Below, one piece after another: positions 45,301 through 56,645 of a DNA stretch of 64,000 nt. Numbering within the stretch: the first letter of the stretch is position 1; each line of letters starts with the position of its first letter. A program made the position numbers and the translations under genes. Under the pieces are notes generated by a model. That model was not told the DNA's origin. It was given only the letters and a program-made list of their open reading frames with translations, and searched no databases. This stretch comes from Cordylochernes scorpioides. Taxonomy: Eukaryota > Arthropoda > Arachnida > Pseudoscorpiones > Chernetidae. The stretch spans positions 10,841,119 through 10,905,118 of the forward strand of contig CP092872.1 of the NCBI GenBank assembly GCA_030710605.1, written 5' to 3'.

Positions 45301-46144
45301 TATAATTTAAAAATATTTTTACACAATTCATTTATTATTTATAATTAAAACATTTCATCTGTATATTTATATATCAATTTTAAATATTCTTCATAAAAAA
45401 TATATCAAATATTTTATATTAATAATTCCTATATATATATAATTACGTGAAGAAAATTGATAAACATGTATAATTTTACTTACACATACATATATTCCCC
45501 AATTTCCATAATATATTCAATATATAAATATTATATTAGATTTATTTCGAAAAATCTTATTCATCCATATGAATATAAAATCCCTGAAGCTATATTTAAA
45601 TATTCAATTATATAAATTTATATAAACCGCACACCTATATAGACAAAACAATAATAAAACTTGAAATATAACAGCAACTTGAATGTATGAATTTCAATAA
45701 ATGAATATATATTTCAGATATTAACTATAAATATATATTTTGATATTCAATAGTATTCGTTATATATGCAAAATATAATTTAAAAACATATATATATATA
45801 TATTCAGAAAAGATGCATATATTGGATTTATACATACATATATATATATACTTGAAAGCTCGTACAAGCCGAATGGCAAAAAAACTTTTAAAAATAAAAA
45901 GACGTCTCCATTATAAATTCTCAAATAAGTTGCAAGCGCTGGAGGCAAGTTTGTTGCATATTAATACAGATATTCCTTGGCGCTCATTTGTTGGTTGTTC
46001 AAAGTTTTGTTGAATTGTTAAACACATCGCTTTGTTCGTCCATTATTTGTCCATTGTTCGTCTGGTGATAACAACGGTATTTATTTCGGTCATTGTTTTA
46101 AATAATACCAAACGATAATTTGAATAAGAATAAATGATTCAAGA

Positions 46145-46510
46145 TAAAATTGGAAAAACGTTTGAAAACTACAGAAATTTTGTCTCACAATGAGTTGTTT
46201 TTTAATATTAAAATGCAAGCTTTCAAGTGATAGTATCTCTTTAACAGGCTTAATTAAAAAAATCGGCTGTTTCTTATAAGAAAGTGTTCACAAATTTACC
46301 TGCGCGCAGCGTGGATATTTACAATTGATATTTCAGCTGTAAAGACATGCAAATATAACTGATATTTCAGTTGTAAATTTCTTCACGCTGCGCGCATATA
46401 TATTTGTAAATACTTCTTGTAAGAAATAATCGATGTTTCAATTAAACTTGTTGAAGAGCGATTATCGTTTGAAAGCTTGTATTTTAAAATTAAAAAAAAA
46501 AACTCATTGT
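46145..46510. repeat. Snapback PLE-tail-like repeat
   Basis: A minus copy (GCAAGCTTTCAAGTGATA, about 46217) faces a plus copy (TTGTTGAAGAGCG ... TTTGAAAGCTTG, about 46447). The middle holds opposed GCGCGCAGCGTG blocks. Confidence 0.55.
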
Positions 46511-46789
46511 AAGAATATTTTTGTATTTTTAAAATAAGAATAAAACCGTTAGGTTTCTCTCAACCTCTAACTACATATAGACTCTTCTCGCAAAAATATA
46601 CCACTGTAAATATTAAGAATAATTAAAAATATAATACAAGCCATTACAAAGCCAACTATATGTATTGTATAAGACCTTTCTCAGCGGGAATATCAATAAT
46701 TAATTATCAAACAAAACATTTCCTACAACAATTATATATAAAATATTTGAAGTAAACGAAAAAATTGCGCTACAAATTTTAAAATAAAA

Positions 46790-46888
46790 ATACAACCTTT
46801 CGCAATGAGTTTCTTTTATTATGATAATTATTATTACATAATAAAAGAAACTCATTGCGAAAGGTTGTATTTTTATTTTAAAATATAT
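46790..46888. repeat. Perfect short palindrome
   Basis: ACAACCTTTCGCAATGAGTTT and its inverse flank an AT-rich loop (about 46828-46843). The arms are about 45 bp. Confidence 0.75.
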
Positions 46889-46924
46889 AAAATATGAAAA
46901 TAGAAAGATGTAAAAAATATATAT

Positions 46925-47163
46925 TGAGAGGGCGCGGTTTCATTAAAGTATTATTGTTGATTAAACTGGCGAAACCGCTGGGAAGGTTCTCCACTGATGA
47001 GTCAAAGCCTTTCAAATATATTTCCATTACAGTTGAGATATAAGAAAGTGTTTCGTTTGAAAAATAAGACACATTTACATTTAAATGGCTGAGCGCCATC
47101 TAGTGGAACAGAAATCAACTAAACGATGATATAAGCTGTTCTCTGATATTTGGTAAACCCTTA
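46925..47163 (-). repeat. Fragments of repeat D and of ribozyme repeat R1
   Basis: 46925-47030 is family D inverted (GGCGAAACCGCTGGGAAGG). 47085-47163 is the minus-strand R1 block (GAGCGCCATCTAGTGGAACA ... TTCTCTGATATTTGGTAAAC). The R1 piece is cut by the mariner insertion. Confidence 0.65.
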
Positions 47164-47165
47164 TA

Positions 47166-48488
47166 CAAGGTATGTCCCATAAGTTCCCGGACTGGGTCCA
47201 TAAAAAATAAATGAATGAAAAATGTAAATAAATTTGACTGTTTATTATAGAAAAAATATCTGGCAACACGGTGGTACCAATATCGAGGCGGTACATGCGC
47301 GCGCGCCAAGGTCATTCTAATTTATTTAAAGGTCACACCTAGCGCTGCGGCGATTTTACGATGGAACAAAAATTGAAGCAGAGGATTTGCATAGAATTTT
47401 GTGTGAAACTTCAAATATTAGCAACCGAAACTTTTTAAATGCTTAATAAAGTATTCCCCAATGACGCCCCAAAGAGAACAACTGTTTTTGAATGCCATTC
47501 TAGATTTAAAGCTGGCAGAATTTCCATTGAAGATGATCCTCGGCAAGGACGCCCAAATTTTCAAAGGACTGATGAAAATGTGCAAAAAATCACCGATTTG
47601 ATAAAAGAAAATCCTCGAACCACTTTGCTGGGGCTAGAGCAAGACACAGGCATCTCTAAAACAACGATTGGAAGGATCGTAACCGAAGATTTGAAGCTCA
47701 AAAGACTCCTGCAAAATTCATCCCAAGATTCCTCACTAATGAGCAAAAACTGTGTCGGCTTGCAACCTGTGAGGACATGTTGCAAATGACAAGAACGGAT
47801 CCGGAATGGAAAGACAAGATAATCACAGACGACGAGACATGGGTCTATTGCTATGACCCTGAAACCAAGCGTCAATCTGCCGAGTGGGGAGGTCAGGGTG
47901 AGCCTAGACCCAAAAAATCCAGGATATTGAAATCCAGAAACAAGGTGTTGCTGGTCGCTTTTTTGGATAACAAAGGCATTGTTCATCACGAGTATCTTCC
48001 TGCAGGCCAAACAGTTATTAAGGAAATGTATTTGGGCATTATTCGCCGTCTAAGGGAAGCGATTCGAAAAAAAAAAGGCCAGAAAAATGGACTAATGGTG
48101 ACTGGATCCTACACCATGACAATGCCCGCCCTCACACAGCGCACTTGGTGACGAGTTTTTTGGCGAAAAACGGGACACAAATCCTATCTCAACCACCCTA
48201 TTCCCCAGACATCGCACCAAATGACTTTTTCCTGTTCCCCAAACTTAAAGCAGTTCTAAAAGGAAGACATTTTGACACCAGGGATGACATAATAGAAAAA
48301 TCGCTGTTAGCACTGAAGAGCATTCCAAAAGAGGCCTATAAAAACTGTTTCGACAATTGGGAGAAACGATGGCGCTGGTGCGTTGAAGCAAGGGGGGATT
48401 GCTTTGAAAAATTTTAATATATATATATTTTTTAATATCTTACCTTTTTTTTATGGACCCAGTCCGGGAACTTATGGGACATACCTTG
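47166..48488 (+). mobile_element. Mariner transposon, complete ends, broken transposase
   Basis: 1323 bp with terminal inverted repeats of about 40 bp (CAAGGTATGTCCCATAAGTT ... inverse) and a TA target duplication at 47164-47165 and 48489-48490. Length and structure are typical of mariner. Confidence 0.95.
47361..48417 (+). pseudogene. Mariner transposase (DD34D), inactivated
   Basis: The transposase would cut and paste the element at TA sites. ATG at 47361 opens the frame. A TAA at 47436-47438 (codon 26) interrupts the N-terminal helix-turn-helix, and the frame then runs to about 47705. A frameshift there leads to 47777-48065, and a second within the A run at 48067-48077 leads to 48078-48417. 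Catalytic signatures are TDDETW (first Asp), HHDNARPH (second, readable only after correcting the frame) and YSPDIAPNDFFLFPKLK (third). The linker between DNA-binding motifs reads KENPRTTLLGLEQDTGISKT. The three lesions mean it is certainly dead, though its ends remain good substrates. Confidence 0.93.
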
Positions 48489-49084
48489 TATATATGAAAT
48501 AAGGAAAATCATATTTTTGGTAAATAGAGTATTTTTCAAATAATATCTAGGTTAAACACCCACTATCGCTTAAATAAAATATACAACAACATCAGGAGCT
48601 TTATTGAGACCTTTTAATCTTATACAGATTCTCCAAGCAGAAATATAGGATACATGCAGGAAAAACAGTAATAGTACCTTAATGGTAACATGATATTTAT
48701 ATACATGGAATATTTTATAAATACAATCAAGCTAATAGATTAATCTGGATATATTGGAGGCAAAGAAAGTTACTATACATGGATTTACCACGGATTCTCT
48801 GCAAATTTAATATAAAAAGTTACATAAAATATATATAAAATATGTAATCGTAAGTTAGAAGTATTTGTGTGGAGTTTGAAAGAGGAATGTATAGAAATGT
48901 GTGGGTTTATACATCTGTCATTTCCTAGAGTGAGAAATGGACCCTGTGTCACAGAGAAATGACAAACGACAAGTCACCATTGCCAAAACTTCTGATGTGC
49001 CAGCAACTATCGATGACATTCTATGCAACTCCAGCTCCCCATTTTATCTTTGACACTATATGTAGATATGTTCCATATTATTAT

Positions 49085-49372
49085 GTATGGAAATTTTGCC
49101 GAGAGGAAATTGATCTAAAGAGACAAGGATCGCCTCTCCCGTCAAAATAGACGTCTTAAACCAGACGCCATCTATTGACCGTCGCCGCAACTAGCGGCAT
49201 CGGGTCGGTGACAAAGCCACAACACCAGCTTTGGCAAACTGAAAAGCGTCCACCTAGCTGGTATTATGGCTTTGTCACCGACCCGATGCCGCTAGTTGCG
49301 GCGACGGTCAATAGATGGCGTCTGGTTTAAGACGTCTATTTTGACGGGAGAGGCGACCCTTGTCTCTTTATA
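49085..49372. mobile_element. MITE family T as a near-perfect palindrome
   Basis: Arms 49116-49219 and 49267-49370 (about 104 bp) are almost perfectly inverted. They carry GAGACAAGG, CGCCTCTCCCGTCAAAATAG, AGACGCCATCTATTGACCGT and CGGGTCGGTGACAAAGCCA. The loop is 47 bp. The outer end GGAAATTTTGCCGAGAGGAA is present only on the left. Confidence 0.85.
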
Positions 49373-49476
49373 TTATTATGTGTATATGCAAATATATTTG
49401 GTGTCTGTTTTATTCTCCCTCTGATTAACTCTTCACTATCGAGTCATGTTAATCAGCAAATCAGCGTTTAGTCCTC

Positions 49477-50015
49477 TTCTCTCTTATCTCCACTCAATCG
49501 TATTAAGGTATTAAGCTTGTTGAAGATGTCTGCTTGGGGATGAATAGATCTCATCAAAGGAGATTTGACATCTGTTACGACTACTAAAGTAGTCAACTTC
49601 TTTTTATGTAAATAATTTTGTAACTCAAAAAACTAAGAGAGAAAAGTATGTAAATTTCTTTTAATGTATAAATTGAGCGTGTTTTTCAATAAAAAATAGT
49701 TCTGGATAAGATTTTGGACGTTTGATAGACGTCCTTAGAGCCTCTTCCTTGGAATTGCGGAGCTGGTCAAATAGCTGGACACTAGGTTGTCTCTCAAGGT
49801 AAAGAGAGACACCAATCTATATTGAGAACCCCCCTCAATAACATCCATAATAATTAGGTGAAGTAGAATGTGTCTGCTTTTATATTAAGACTGTGACATA
49901 GACGCTAAAACAAAGCGTTATCTATTGACAGTCTCCACAAATTTTCAGCCTCAGTAACAAAACCGCAACACCAGCTTTTGGAAACCCAGAAAGCCGACCT
50001 GGAGACCATGTTTTC
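49477..50015 (-). repeat. Fragments of the AAG-tail repeat and of MITE T
   Basis: 49477-49560 (TCTTATCTCCACTCAATCGT) and 49856-49895 are pieces of the AAG-tail repeat. 49895-50015 (CAGTCTCCACAAATTTTCAG, AACACCAGCTTTTGGAAACC) is a diverged MITE T end. Confidence 0.45.
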
Positions 50016-50186
50016 GGATTAAGAATTCTCTCGTCAGACAATGGATAATAATGGTTTCAGGAAATTTACTAAGGATTCATAAATATTTTTCAAAATTTTC
50101 CAAAGATTAATTTAGCTGGTAATGTGGTTTAGTCATTTTTATGGTCGAAATATAAATGGATATTTTCCATTAGAATATTAATATAT

Positions 50187-50531
50187 ACACTCATGGACGA
50201 ATATTTAAAGAAGTGGAAAGTTTTTTTATGTCACCGGCCGTCTGTTTATGTTAAGGACACACACGCAATTTTGTTCACACATTTTGTTCGTGTCTACAAT
50301 AAAGGTCACTGTAATATCTTTCAGAGTTATTGTCTGAATACCCGATATACATGGTAAAATGTACAACTTACGTGAGTGTATCTTTCAGAGTTATTGTCTG
50401 AATCCCGATATACATGCTAAAAGGTACAACTTCCTTAAGTTTTGTCCATGAGTGTATCATTCAAAGTTATTGTCTGAATACCGATATACATGTTAAAAGG
50501 TATAACTTCTTTAAGTTTTGTTTATGAGTGT
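50187..50531 (+). mobile_element. M76 MITE plus two extra terminal units
   Basis: The left end ACACTCATGGACGAATATTT, the interior with CCGGCCGTCTG, the first right end at about 50377, then two further terminal units. Confidence 0.7.
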
Positions 50532-50632
50532 AAAAAGCTAGCATTATCACTGCTTCCATCCGAATAGATCACGTTTAGTATGTCTATTTTGAAAGTAGAG
50601 GTGATAATTATTTTATTTTCAAATATAGCAAG

Positions 50633-50955
50633 TTTATCAAAATTTAAAACTATCTTAAACGCGTAAGATTCTTTTTTAAATTAAACAATTTCTACTGCCC
50701 TTACTGCAATGGAAAATTTAATGGGAGGGCCTGGCTCATCAGTGGTGAACCCTCTAAGCGGTTTCGCCAGTTTAATCTACCATACCGCTGTTATATTGCA
50801 TTTTTGGAACTTCCTTTTATAGTGATACTGTTGCTAGACTCTTGGAATGGGTATTTTAGAAGAACTATTGACATAAGCTTTGAGGACAGTAGAATTACAT
50901 ACAATTATAAATATATAATATGCTTCGAGCAATCGCTCTTCCGCAAATATCAAAT
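50633..50955 (+). repeat. Dispersed repeat D, fullest copy
   Basis: It runs from TTATCAAAATTTAAAACTAT through CTACTGCCCTTACTGCAATG, GGGAGGGCCTGGCTCATCAG and CCATACCGCTGTTATATTGC to ATGCTTCGAGCAATCGC. It is useful as the family reference. Confidence 0.7.
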
Positions 50956-50959
50956 TGTG

Positions 50960-52045
50960 TCTTTTATTAGTTATATAAGAGATAATATACATTAATATTT
51001 GAGATGTCAAAAGATATAACTATAAAAATTTATTTAAAAAAAATAATAGGTGTAAGTTCATATTTATAAGTTAACAAAAAAGCCGAAAAATAAAGGTATT
51101 CATTTCAACAATCAAAACAAAGATTATTACATAAATACATTATATATATAACATAACAATTTTACATATTTACAATAAATAATTTTATTATAAAATTAAT
51201 AACGTAATCGTATTGTTTAAATATTTATAATATCGTATCAAACGATGATTTAAAAAAATAGAGAAATAAAAAAAGCTATTTCTTTCATCTAATTTACACA
51301 GTAGAACTTTTAAAAATCTCCCAAATTGCTTTGTGCAATTATTTCTCTCAAATCGCCATGTAGTGCTCCTATTTGGAATTCCAAATGTAACCTCCTTTCT
51401 TTATTTTTTAAGTAAATTGAAGAATCCACGGCAGAGAAATCTGCAGTATTACTCCAAGGGACATTTACCTACTCTATAATATGGTTGGTTAGATAGATAA
51501 ACCTTTTTTTTTGAATTAAAGAAAATATTTTTGATTCTTTTTATATTCATATTGTATATCACTATTTTTGTTTTCCCTCTCTCTTTCTTGCGGTGGGCGC
51601 CACCAATGAAGACTTGTATATATATTTATATATATATATATATATATGTTATATAATTTTTAAAAAATTAATAGAAATATAATAGAGATAAATGCATGTA
51701 AATATTATTTTATTTTATTAATCTGTTTAAAATAACTCTGTTGTTCTTGGCCACTAGATGGCGCCACCTTAAATATAAATAGATTGTTTTGTTTTTTTTA
51801 GTGTTGGTTAGGTAAGTTAGATTTTATTTTATATAGGTATGTAAATGGTGATATAGAATTAATTGTTAAAATTCTATATTTACTTAATTTAAAATATATA
51901 CTTTTGCTCAAAGAGTTCAAAATAAACTACTTGAGACTGATTTTCTCTTTTTTAATTAAATTCAAGACGACTGCACCTTCAATTTTAACAAATCATTTTT
52001 TGGATTTACATAATTATAGAACATATATATATATATATATATATG
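50960..52045. other. AT-rich sequence, no gene seen
   Basis: (AT)n tracts at about 51615-51650 and 52021-52045. A possible repeat at 51735-51980 (CACTAGATGGCGCCACC ... ACGACTGCACCTTCAAT) shares its end motif with about 60650 and 61020. Confidence 0.4.
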
Positions 52046-52047
52046 TA

Positions 52048-52460
52048 CATTAAAAAACGAAAGAAAAAAATAAAAGATAAAAAGATCAGGTGTTGAAATC
52101 AATATTAAAAATGGCATATCCTGACCAGGAGCACATGTGCTTTTCAGAAGGCAGAGCGCCATCTGGTGGAACAGAAATCAACTATTCATTGATTTAGCCT
52201 GTTCCCTGATATTTGGCCAACCCAATTTCTTGATAAATCAAGATGGCAAATCGTGGATGGCTTTTCTTGATTTATCAAGAAATTGGGTTGGCCAAATATC
52301 AGGGAACAGGCTAAATCAATGAATAGTTGATTTCTGTTCCACCAGATGGCGCTCTGCCTTCTGAAAAGCACATGTGCTCCTGGTCAGGATATGCCATTTT
52401 TAATATTGATTTCAACACCTGATCTTTTTATCTTTTATTTTTTTCTTTCGTTTTTTAATG
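52048..52460. repeat. Perfect palindrome of repeat R1, 195-bp arms
   Basis: Arms 52048-52242 and 52266-52460 match base for base as far as I compared them, with a 23-bp spacer. The left arm is an inverted, ribozyme-free partial R1 unit. The right arm is the start of the tandem array. Because of this, frames on both strands encode identical peptides. Confidence 0.95.
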
Positions 52461-52565
52461 TGCTAAGCGTATTTACGCAAGTTTGGCCTTAAATACCCAT
52501 TTCTTGGTTTTTCAGGAAGCCATTGGGATCAAAAATTATTTTTTTGGTCGCAATGGTTCAGCCTA

Positions 52566-52609
52566 CTCCACGCTGACGAGCGCCAAAAGCGCGAAACGCG
52601 TTCGTGGAT
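52566..52609 (+). ncRNA. Hammerhead ribozyme, R1 unit 1
   Basis: Stem I TCCACG (52567-52572)/CGTGGA (52603-52608), box CTGACGA (52573-52579), stem II GCGC-CAAAA-GCGC (52580-52592), GAAA (52593-52596), self-complementary ACGCGT, and T17 at 52602. It is a minimal type I hammerhead with a GUU triplet. Such short stem III forms usually work as dimers. Confidence 0.85.
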
Positions 52610-52916
52610 GGCTTTTCTTGATTTATCAAGAAATTGGGTTGGCCAAATATCAGGGAACAGGCTAAATCAATGAATAGTTGATTTCTGTTCCACCAGATGG
52701 CGCTCTGCCTTCTGAAAAGCACATGTGCTCCTGGTCAGGATATGCCATTTTTAATATTGATTTCAACACCTGATCTTTTTATCTTTTATTTTTTTCTTTC
52801 GTTTTTTAATGTGCTAAGCGTATTTACGCAAGTTTGGCCTTAAATACCCATTTCTTGGTTTTTCAGGAAGCCATTGGGATCAAAAATTATTTTTTTGGTC
52901 GCAATGGTTCAGCCTA

Positions 52917-52960
52917 CTCCACGCTGACGAGCGCCAAAAGCGCGAAACGCGTTCGTGGAT
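52917..52960 (+). ncRNA. Hammerhead ribozyme, R1 unit 2
   Basis: Same sequence and structure as unit 1, offset by 351 bp. Confidence 0.85.
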
Positions 52961-53267
52961 GGCTTTTCTTGATTTATCAAGAAATTGGGTTGGCCAAATA
53001 TCAGGGAACAGGCTAAATCAATGAATAGTTGATTTCTGTTCCACCAGATGGCGCTCTGCCTTCTGAAAAGCACATGTGCTCCTGGTCAGGATATGCCATT
53101 TTTAATATTGATTTCAACACCTGATCTTTTTATCTTTTATTTTTTTCTTTCGTTTTTTAATGTGCTAAGCGTATTTACGCAAGTTTGGCCTTAAATACCC
53201 ATTTCTTGGTTTTTCAGGAAGCCATTGGGATCAAAAATTATTTTTTTGGTCGCAATGGTTCAGCCTA

Positions 53268-53311
53268 CTCCACGCTGACGAGCGCCAAAAGCGCGAAACG
53301 CGTTCGTGGAT
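53268..53311 (+). ncRNA. Hammerhead ribozyme, R1 unit 3
   Basis: Same sequence and structure as unit 1, offset by 702 bp. Confidence 0.85.
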
Positions 53312-53618
53312 GGCTTTTCTTGATTTATCAAGAAATTGGGTTGGCCAAATATCAGGGAACAGGCTAAATCAATGAATAGTTGATTTCTGTTCCACCAGAT
53401 GGCGCTCTGCCTTCTGAAAAGCACATGTGCTCCTGGTCAGGATATGCCATTTTTAATATTGATTTCAACACCTGATCTTTTTATCTTTTATTTTTTTCTT
53501 TCGTTTTTTAATGTGCTAAGCGTATTTACGCAAGTTTGGCCTTAAATACCCATTTCTTGGTTTTTCAGGAAGCCATTGGGATCAAAAATTATTTTTTTGG
53601 TCGCAATGGTTCAGCCTA

Positions 53619-53662
53619 CTCCACGCTGACGAGCGCCAAAAGCGCGAAACGCGTTCGTGGAT
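53619..53662 (+). ncRNA. Hammerhead ribozyme, R1 unit 4
   Basis: Same sequence and structure as unit 1, offset by 1053 bp. Confidence 0.85.
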
Positions 53663-53969
53663 GGCTTTTCTTGATTTATCAAGAAATTGGGTTGGCCAAA
53701 TATCAGGGAACAGGCTAAATCAATGAATAGTTGATTTCTGTTCCACCAGATGGCGCTCTGCCTTCTGAAAAGCACATGTGCTCCTGGTCAGGATATGCCA
53801 TTTTTAATATTGATTTCAACACCTGATCTTTTTATCTTTTATTTTTTTCTTTCGTTTTTTAATGTGCTAAGCGTATTTACGCAAGTTTGGCCTTAAATAC
53901 CCATTTCTTGGTTTTTCAGGAAGCCATTGGGATCAAAAATTATTTTTTTGGTCGCAATGGTTCAGCCTA

Positions 53970-54013
53970 CTCCACGCTGACGAGCGCCAAAAGCGCGAAA
54001 CGCGTTCGTGGAT
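53970..54013 (+). ncRNA. Hammerhead ribozyme, R1 unit 5
   Basis: Same sequence and structure as unit 1, offset by 1404 bp. Confidence 0.85.
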
Positions 54014-54174
54014 GGCTTTTCTTGATTTATCAAGAAATTGGGTTGGCCAAATATCAGGGAACAGGCTAAATCAATGAATAGTTGATTTCTGTTCCACCAG
54101 ATGGCGCTCTGCCTTCTGAAAAGCACATGTGCTCCTGGTCAGGATATGCCATTTTTAATATATATATATGTATA

Positions 54175-55003
54175 TGTGGCAATATCGTTGCGGGGTTTCT
54201 TGTTGTTGGATGCGAATGGTGATATTTGGTTGAAGCGCAGTCGTTGAGTGGTAAGTGAAGCACACAGTTAGGAATAATCAGGACACATGGTGAGGTTTGA
54301 AAATAAAAGGCAACTGGATTGGAGGGAAGAAAGCTTGAGAAGGCGGAGCGATTTTGATTGTTAATTAACTGATCACATGGCGGTGATTGTACTTAGCTGT
54401 GGGATGAGCCGAGGGAGAGAGGTCTAAAGCCGATGTCACCTCCTTGGGAGCCCAAGCGTAACTAACTATTCTTGTCTTTCGATTTAACACCACGAGTCAG
54501 TTTCTCTCTGATTGGTTGAGAGATGTCACATGCTCTTTTTCTATTGGTTGACCTACTTAAGGTGCTATCTTCTGATAGGCCGGCGGCTTCCCTTGATGAA
54601 AGCTGTGCCCTGCCTGGTATATCCGATTTCATCAGGAAGTGTTTGGTGGCTTGACGCTTATAGTTTCGAAGGATATTAGACACGTCCTGTTTTTGCCGGA
54701 AGTACTGGATGTCTCTCAAACTTTTATAACTTCTGGTCACTCGACACGTCCTGTTTGTCAGGAAGTATTGAGTGAATCTTGGCTAAAATAACTTCTGCGG
54801 TCACTAGAGACGCCCGGTCTCTGCCCCTGCAGTATTGACACAGGGGTGCCCAGAATAGTCGGGCCAGCCTTAGGTCTATTTCCTATATCTTAACGCTACT
54901 TGCTTCCCTCCAGTTACCTTGTTCTTTATTAAGTCTTTGAAATTCATACATGGTACATACATAGTGGGTCGGGGTTGCATTTAATTATATACAAATTATG
55001 ACA
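54175..55003 (-). repeat. 3' LTR
   Basis: 829 bp; one difference from the other LTR seen by eye (C at 54681 versus T at 59999). It contains a 92-codon minus frame (54740-54462) and direct repeats of about 65 bp around ACACGTCCTGTTT (about 54680-54830). Confidence 0.93.
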
Positions 55004-56640
55004 GATGCGCCCCCTACATGTGAAGAATTCAAGAAGGGGTTAGCCTGAGAGAATTCTGTAAAATGAAAAATAATTTTTGTGGGAAAATTAGTTGTGGGTA
55101 TGGAGGGGCTATATACAAACATTGCTGGTAATATAAAAGTAAAATAGAATGGTGTTGATGATATAGGTTGAGTATAATTAATAGAAATCAAAAATTTTAA
55201 TTGTAAGAAATCAAGGAATGTTATGGTACATAGTGGATTAAAAGAAAAGAAAATGCGCCTAAACGAATTCTACTCGAGTTAAGAAATGAATTCGAGGGAG
55301 TTCTATTAAGGCTTTTGAATTCAAATAAGATAATATAAAAATAGTTGAATGAAATCAAAGTGAAGGTTTGGTTGCACAAAAAGGAAAAAGCCTTGTTGTA
55401 TGAAAAAAAAAGAGAAAATGCTTTGTTGCGTTGGTGAGAAAAAAAAAAAAAGAATTGCCTAATTACTATCCTACCTGAGATTGGGAATGAAATCGAAGGG
55501 GTTTTCATTAGGTCTTTTGAGAAATCAAAGTAAAAATAAAAATAAGAGTTGAACGAAATCAAAGTGAATGTTTGGTGCGTGGTGAGAAAAAAAAAGGAAA
55601 AATGCCTAATTATATTCTAGCTCGGAATTGGGAATGGAGACCGAGGGAATTTTATTAGGGCTTGTGAGAAATCAAAATAAAAATAAAAATAAAAGTTGAG
55701 CGAAATCAAAGGTGAGTGCTTGAGAAAAAAAAAATGAAAAATAAAAGGTTTCAACAACAAAGGGTGATTTAATGTTTTTAGTTTAATCGAAAACCAGTGT
55801 TTTCGTTGATAATTGAGTTGTGACAATATAAGTCAAGTGGTAAATAGAATGATAATTGATAAATAAAAATGATAATATAAAATAATTGGGAAAAAAAAAA
55901 AAAATGATAATTAATGATAAAAAGTGGTAATAAGTTGAATAAATTGATAAATTGATTAAATATTTAACTTTTAATTGAGAGAAAATAATAAAATGATTGA
56001 TATGAAAAATAAGATGTATTGGTTGGAACCCTATGGTATCTACATGCCCTGATCTAAATGTATTGATTGTTCCATTTTGCCCTATAAATGTTTTACTTGC
56101 TCAATTATGCCCTATAAATTTTTTGTCTCGTCTGTATCGACACTTAGGTGAAAAACGTGATTCTAGCCCTCAAGTGCGTTTATGCTGTGTACAGGAGACA
56201 TGGAAATCTATATAACCTTTATGTGTAATTTTTTGTCTTTGTGTGTGTGTTGTGAAAAATGTTAGAAGTCGGTTGTGTAAGAGTTGTGTGAGTTAGTTCT
56301 AGGTGTTGTTTCGTGGATGTGTAATTGGTTGGTAAAAATCGATATGTAGACTCGAACTGGAATCAAAACCGGTGGCATAGTGAGGTTCCCAGTCGACCTC
56401 AATAGGGGATCTTCTCCTTGTAATTAGAGATACGGAAGTGGGGTGTGTCGGGCAAAAGAGAGGGAGGGAAATTGGAGATCGGACGAAGGCGCTCTGCTTT
56501 GTTTACAGAGGCCGAATTTAACCTCCGTGGACTATACTTCCTGTCGTGGTGTTTCAAATCTCATTTCCTGCCGTCTATTTATTTTTGGTGCGGCTCAGAT
56601 CTTGTTTTTGGAGCGTGATTTCTCCGACACTGGTTGGTTA
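55004..56640 (-). other. LTR element 3' non-coding region with diverged internal repeats
   Basis: Units of about 150-200 bp, starting near 55256, 55455 and 55605, share GAATTGGGAATG-like, CGAGGGA...TTTTATTAGG-like and GAAATCAAAGTGAA blocks. Purine runs lie between them. The minus frames here are lysine/phenylalanine low complexity. No domain is visible. Confidence 0.5.
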
Positions 56641-56645
56641 TCTTT

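Larger units (their letters stand above)
52252..54160 (+). mobile_element. Retrozyme-like 351-bp tandem array (R1), five units plus partial
   Basis: Exact 351-bp direct repeats start at 52252, 52603, 52954, 53305 and 53656, with a partial sixth from 54007. I see no differences between units. Each complete unit ends with a hammerhead ribozyme, so a transcript could self-cleave into 351-nt monomers, as in plant and metazoan retrozymes, whose RNAs circularise. The array's first base is the predicted cleavage site (CGTGG). There is no protein gene. The 60-codon frame repeated five times persists because 351 is divisible by three. The unit also contains the hairpin TTGATTTATCAAG and GATGGCGCTC, features shared with family R2. 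Confidence 0.85.

Noticed and set aside
52483-54069. Five identical 60-codon frames as a tandem gene family
   Set aside because: They are the same ribozyme repeat. The frame persists only because 351 is a multiple of three, and it runs through the hammerhead core.
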